NCBI GenBank assembly: GCA_963693285.1
Contig: OY848930.1
Coordinates: 4,960,001-5,024,000, forward strand
Reading direction: 5' to 3'
Source of the DNA: Xestospongia muta
Taxonomy: Eukaryota; Porifera; Demospongiae; Haplosclerida; Petrosiidae
DNA: 64,000 bases
The notes beneath the pieces were generated by a model. The model did not search any database. It was not told the DNA's origin and saw only the letters and a list, made by a program, of their open reading frames with translations. Made by a program: the position numbers and the translations under genes. Of this stretch, positions 62,516-64,000 are shown in pieces (the stretch's first letter is position 1; the number at the start of each line of letters is the position of its first letter).

Positions 62516-64000
62516 TTAGTTAAATTCAGCTGCATATAACTCTATTCTAGCATGAAAAGGTCGTACATTACAGCCATGTCTACTAGTTATACCATCTTCA
62601 GTCATTTTCTTATCTTTCCATTTCTGTTTGCAGCAATGAAGAGTACCTACATCAATAGGATGAGCTTCTGTGCTCATAATATAACCACTCCTGCCTACGT
62701 TACAACCATCACGTAGGAGTCTTTGGTTATATAACAAGTGTTGTCCTCCATGGAGTAATAAAAAGTCAGTCATGTTAAGAGGAGAAGAAGGATTGCGAGA
62801 GAGAAAATTGTCTGAGTCGAATAGGAGATAGAGATATTTGAGTGTCTCAGCTAGGAAGTAAGATTCCATACGGTCTGCCAAAGTGTGGTCGAGAGAATTC
62901 TTTACCTAAGGAACAGTTAATTCATTATATTTTATAGTTGTCACTGACTGTAGCAAATCCACATTCAACTCGAGCAATTTTATTGATCCCTTCCAGCATG
63001 CTTCGTCCTACTTCAATAAATATTGGATTACCAGTTGCTTGATACAAATACCAAACTGACTCAGCAAGCTCTAAAGAATTGATATATATCTAATGTCATT
63101 CATGTATCTAACTCTCTACACATGTGTCTCTTCATTAATCTATCCATTCATACCTGGTCTTAAATGATAGGCTTCATAACCAGGTCGAGGGGTTCCATCC
63201 ATTATATTTAAAATCTCAGGCAAACTACCCAGAGATTTCCAGATCATGAAATGATTCAAATTTACTTTTTTAGCTCTCTGTAACTCGCCAACTAAAGACT
63301 AAATAAAAGAGCATTTAACTTTAAAAATCTAATAATAATTCCCTTTGTATAATATAACACTTACTAGTAGACCAGGCCAATAGGCATCCAGAGCTTCAAA
63401 AAAGGGGAAAGTTACTTTTCCAGTATCCTTGTTTACCCAAAGGTACCAGCCATTCTGTTCAGTGTGAACAATAATGGCAGATAATAATTCTGTTGGTTCA
63501 AAAGTCGTTATAACAAGTATATATGTGTAACTCACCTTGGAACATGTCCAGGAGTTTACCATGCCCTAATAAGACTCCACCCTTCACTAGATACTCTAAA
63601 TACGAGTCTACATAGTTCCCGACACTAAAGTCAAAAGCAGTCCATTTACCAGATATGACATTTATATGATTTCCAGGCTAAAGATGAATGAAAAGTAACA
63701 GACCACTTCTTTTTAATAATTTACCAAACGTATTAAAGATCTTCTATTCCAAATACCTCGAATAGCTTTCAATGCAGTCTCTTCAAAAATGGGATCACCT
63801 ATGAATGTATATATAGCAACAGTTTCTATTAATGACATGGACACTTTAAAAACAGTTCACCATAATGCTAATGCCAAAGATTATGATTTTATCTATCTTA
63901 ATAGAACATAGTACATTGCTAGAATGCTGTGTATAATTGTGAACCTGTCCTACTCTTTATAATCAATACATAAATAGAATTTTTAAACTCTAACCCGTTA
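62516..64000 (-). CDS. EDEM2-like ER degradation-enhancing mannosidase (GH47), C-terminal part
   Basis: Exons on the minus strand from the right edge to the stop at 62516. The farthest readable exon gives TVAIYTFIGDPIFEE (human EDEM2 S-S-L-T-G-D-P-V-F-E-D). Next come NHINVISGKWTAFD and VDSYLEYLVKGGVLLGHGK, FFEALDAYWPGL, INKIARVECGFA and RMESYFLAETLKYLYLLFD, and the end MSTEAHPIDVGTLHCC (human T-E-A-H-P-I-D-P-A-A-L-H-C-C). The EDEM2-type N-H-I-x-V-x-x-G-K-W and C-terminal H-C-C favour EDEM2 over EDEM1 or 3. EDEM proteins trim mannose from misfolded glycoproteins for ERAD in the ER lumen. The N-terminal half lies beyond 64000. In the usual G-I-G-A-G-V-D-S segment this protein reads SVGNYVDS. 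Confidence 0.88.

Overview
This looks like nuclear DNA of an early-branching animal, most likely a demosponge of the Amphimedon type. The species is my inference from gene content and layout, since no search was possible. The genes are plainly metazoan (CBF-beta, CARMIL, p22phox, site-1 protease, an axonemal dynein heavy chain). The DNA is AT-rich, genes are tightly packed and often start within 60-400 bases of a neighbour, introns are many and often about 45-100 nt with GT..AG ends, and introns hold many microsatellites and minisatellites. Nothing bacterial, organellar or viral was seen. Gene models were spliced by eye from reading frames, GT/AG sites, codon phase and family alignment from memory.

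Layout, left to right: an NNMT/PNMT-type methyltransferase (-, cut by the left edge); CYBA/p22phox (+); CBFB (-); a DIPK1/FAM69 secretory-pathway kinase-like protein (+); COQ9 (-); SNRK kinase (+); a 16.7-kb DNAH5/DNAH8-class outer-arm dynein heavy chain (-); a FAM234 (ITFG3)-like beta-propeller membrane protein (+); an Fe/Mn superoxide dismutase with a hydrophobic leader and an ER-retrieval-like C-terminus (+); a PLEKHM1-like RUN/Rubicon-homology protein without visible PH domains (-); NSFL1C/p47 (+); MBTPS1/site-1 protease (-); CARMIL (-); a 456-bp inverted-repeat transposon; a POT-family transporter with an in-frame TGA (+); an unrecognised single-pass membrane protein (+); and an EDEM2-like protein (-, cut by the right edge).

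Five pairs are arranged head to head with short shared upstream regions: methyltransferase/CYBA, CBFB/DIPK1, COQ9/SNRK, dynein/FAM234 and PLEKHM1-like/NSFL1C. The genes form no operon or single pathway. Several do act in the secretory pathway or organelle traffic (DIPK1, SOD, EDEM2, MBTPS1, NSFL1C, PLEKHM1-like), and CYBA and SOD both belong to superoxide biology.

The most unusual observations are: the SOD ending in HNEL, which suggests an ER-luminal enzyme; a COQ9 intron made of five 60-bp units, each looking like a 51-nt intron plus a 9-nt in-frame microexon; a transposon with perfect 160-bp inverted arms; serine at the AMPK-Thr172 position of SNRK; and a cluster of RFX X-box-like palindromes downstream of NSFL1C.
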